DNA of 5,159 nt from Candidatus Methanomethylicus sp. (GTDB lineage Archaea > Thermoproteota > Methanomethylicia > Methanomethylicales > Methanomethylicaceae). Under the pieces are notes generated by a model. The model had not been told where the DNA came from. It ran no database searches and was given only the letters and a program-made list of their open reading frames with translations. The translations under genes were made by a program, and so were the position numbers. Shown piece by piece: positions 4,816 to 5,159 of the stretch (within the stretch, counting starts at the first letter, position 1; every line of letters begins with the position of its first letter). The stretch spans positions 1 through 5,159 of the forward strand of contig JAJRAB010000073.1 in assembly GCA_028683025.1 (NCBI GenBank). Reading direction: 5' to 3'.

Positions 4816-5159
4816 CAAACAAAAATGGGGTAGAAAAAATGTCACATGAAGTAGAATTAAATGTAACAAATTTTGACAGTGTAATATCCGCTGAAAAGCT
4901 TCCAATAATAGTGGATTTCTGGGCTACTTGGTGTGGTCCCTGCATGTATATGGGTCCAATATTCGAGAAGATGGCTGAGAAGTATGTAGGAAAAGTAGTC
5001 TTTGGTAAACTCAATGTAGACGAAAATTCCGACATTGCAGGTAGGTTTGGGGTGTATGGAATCCCGACGTTCATTATATTCAAGGATGGCAAAGAGATCC
5101 GTCGAGTAGTTGGCGCTGTTGGGGAAAATGGGTTGGAAAGTGAATTGAATAAATTGCTA
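4752..5159 (+). CDS. trxA: Thioredoxin with N-terminal extension (stop codon beyond window)
   Basis: 136 codons are visible and the frame runs to the last base; the C-terminal helix GLESELNKLL is already complete, so little is missing. The protein reduces disulfides in the cytoplasm through the active site WCGPC (Trp60, Cys61, Cys64); buried Asp55 in VDFWA and the cis-proline Pro105 in GIPT complete the thioredoxin fold. Residues 1-29 form a charged, helical extension (HELERLKAKKLFEL) like that of several archaeal thioredoxins. Start: ATG at 4752 has AGGTGA four bases upstream; ATG at 4839 would give a standard short thioredoxin but has only a weak GGGG before it. The frame stays open upstream into the end of the radical SAM gene, with a TTG at 4677 that I do not favour. 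No partner reductase is in the window. Confidence 0.93.
   Translation, partial: MPDDFDHELERLKAKKLFELTSNKNGVEKMSHEVELNVTNFDSVISAEKLPIIVDFWATWCGPCMYMGPIFEKMAEKYVGKVVFGKLNVDENSDIAGRFGVYGIPTFIIFKDGKEIRRVVGAVGENGLESELNKLL

Noticed and set aside
4769..5092. Minus-strand 107-codon open frame
   Set aside because: It is opposite the thioredoxin, whose WCGPC and GIPT motifs are unmistakable.
1..5159. CRISPR arrays, tRNA or rRNA genes, insertion sequences
   Set aside because: No repeated direct-repeat/spacer pattern, no tRNA or rRNA-like sequence and no transposase motifs were seen on either strand; nearly all bases are explained by the seven coding regions.

Overview
The window looks like a piece of an archaeal genome. 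It encodes a relative of MtrH (the methyl-tetrahydromethanopterin methyltransferase subunit), a short 'core' MetE protein of the kind found in methanogens, a phosphoserine phosphatase close to the Methanocaldococcus jannaschii type, a stand-alone ACT protein and a thioredoxin with an archaeal-style N-terminal extension. Start signals also fit an archaeon. One gene has a TATA-like box placed for a leaderless GTG start, others have GGTGA/GAGG-type ribosome sites, and TTG/GTG starts are common. The lineage cannot be fixed from this sequence; a methanogen relative, an ANME-type archaeon or an uncultivated acetogenic or heterotrophic archaeon would all fit.

Left half, minus strand (2132 down to 1): a tightly packed three-gene operon of a B12-binding corrinoid protein, a core MetE-like methyltransferase and an MtrH-like methyltransferase cut by the window edge. 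The genes touch or overlap (TAATG, then TGATATG). Together they supply three roles: taking a methyl group from a methyl-pterin, carrying it on cobalamin, and giving it to a thiol, most likely homocysteine. I read this as a candidate soluble, split, cobalamin-dependent methionine synthase that works like the modules of MetH but as separate proteins. Each of the three proteins appears to lack one acidic residue that is usual at its active site, so the module may be unusual in mechanism.

Middle (2133-2262): a divergent promoter region with a likely archaeal TATA box for the right-hand genes, a weaker candidate for the left-hand operon and an imperfect dyad at its centre.

Right half, plus strand: a stand-alone ACT-domain ORF, then a second ACT domain joined to a HAD-family phosphoserine phosphatase (SerB) in the +1 frame. 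The second ACT domain is coding-like but has no ATG/GTG/TTG start. It begins either at an unusual ATT codon preceded by a strong ribosome site or through a frameshift at an A5 run, whether natural or a sequencing error. A TTG-started radical SAM protein of the spore-photoproduct-lyase-like family follows, and then a thioredoxin that reaches the window end. A 9-bp inverted repeat pairs the thioredoxin ribosome site with its own early coding region.

Taken together the region concerns serine supply, one-carbon/methyl transfer and thiol redox chemistry. The functional link between the two halves is inference.
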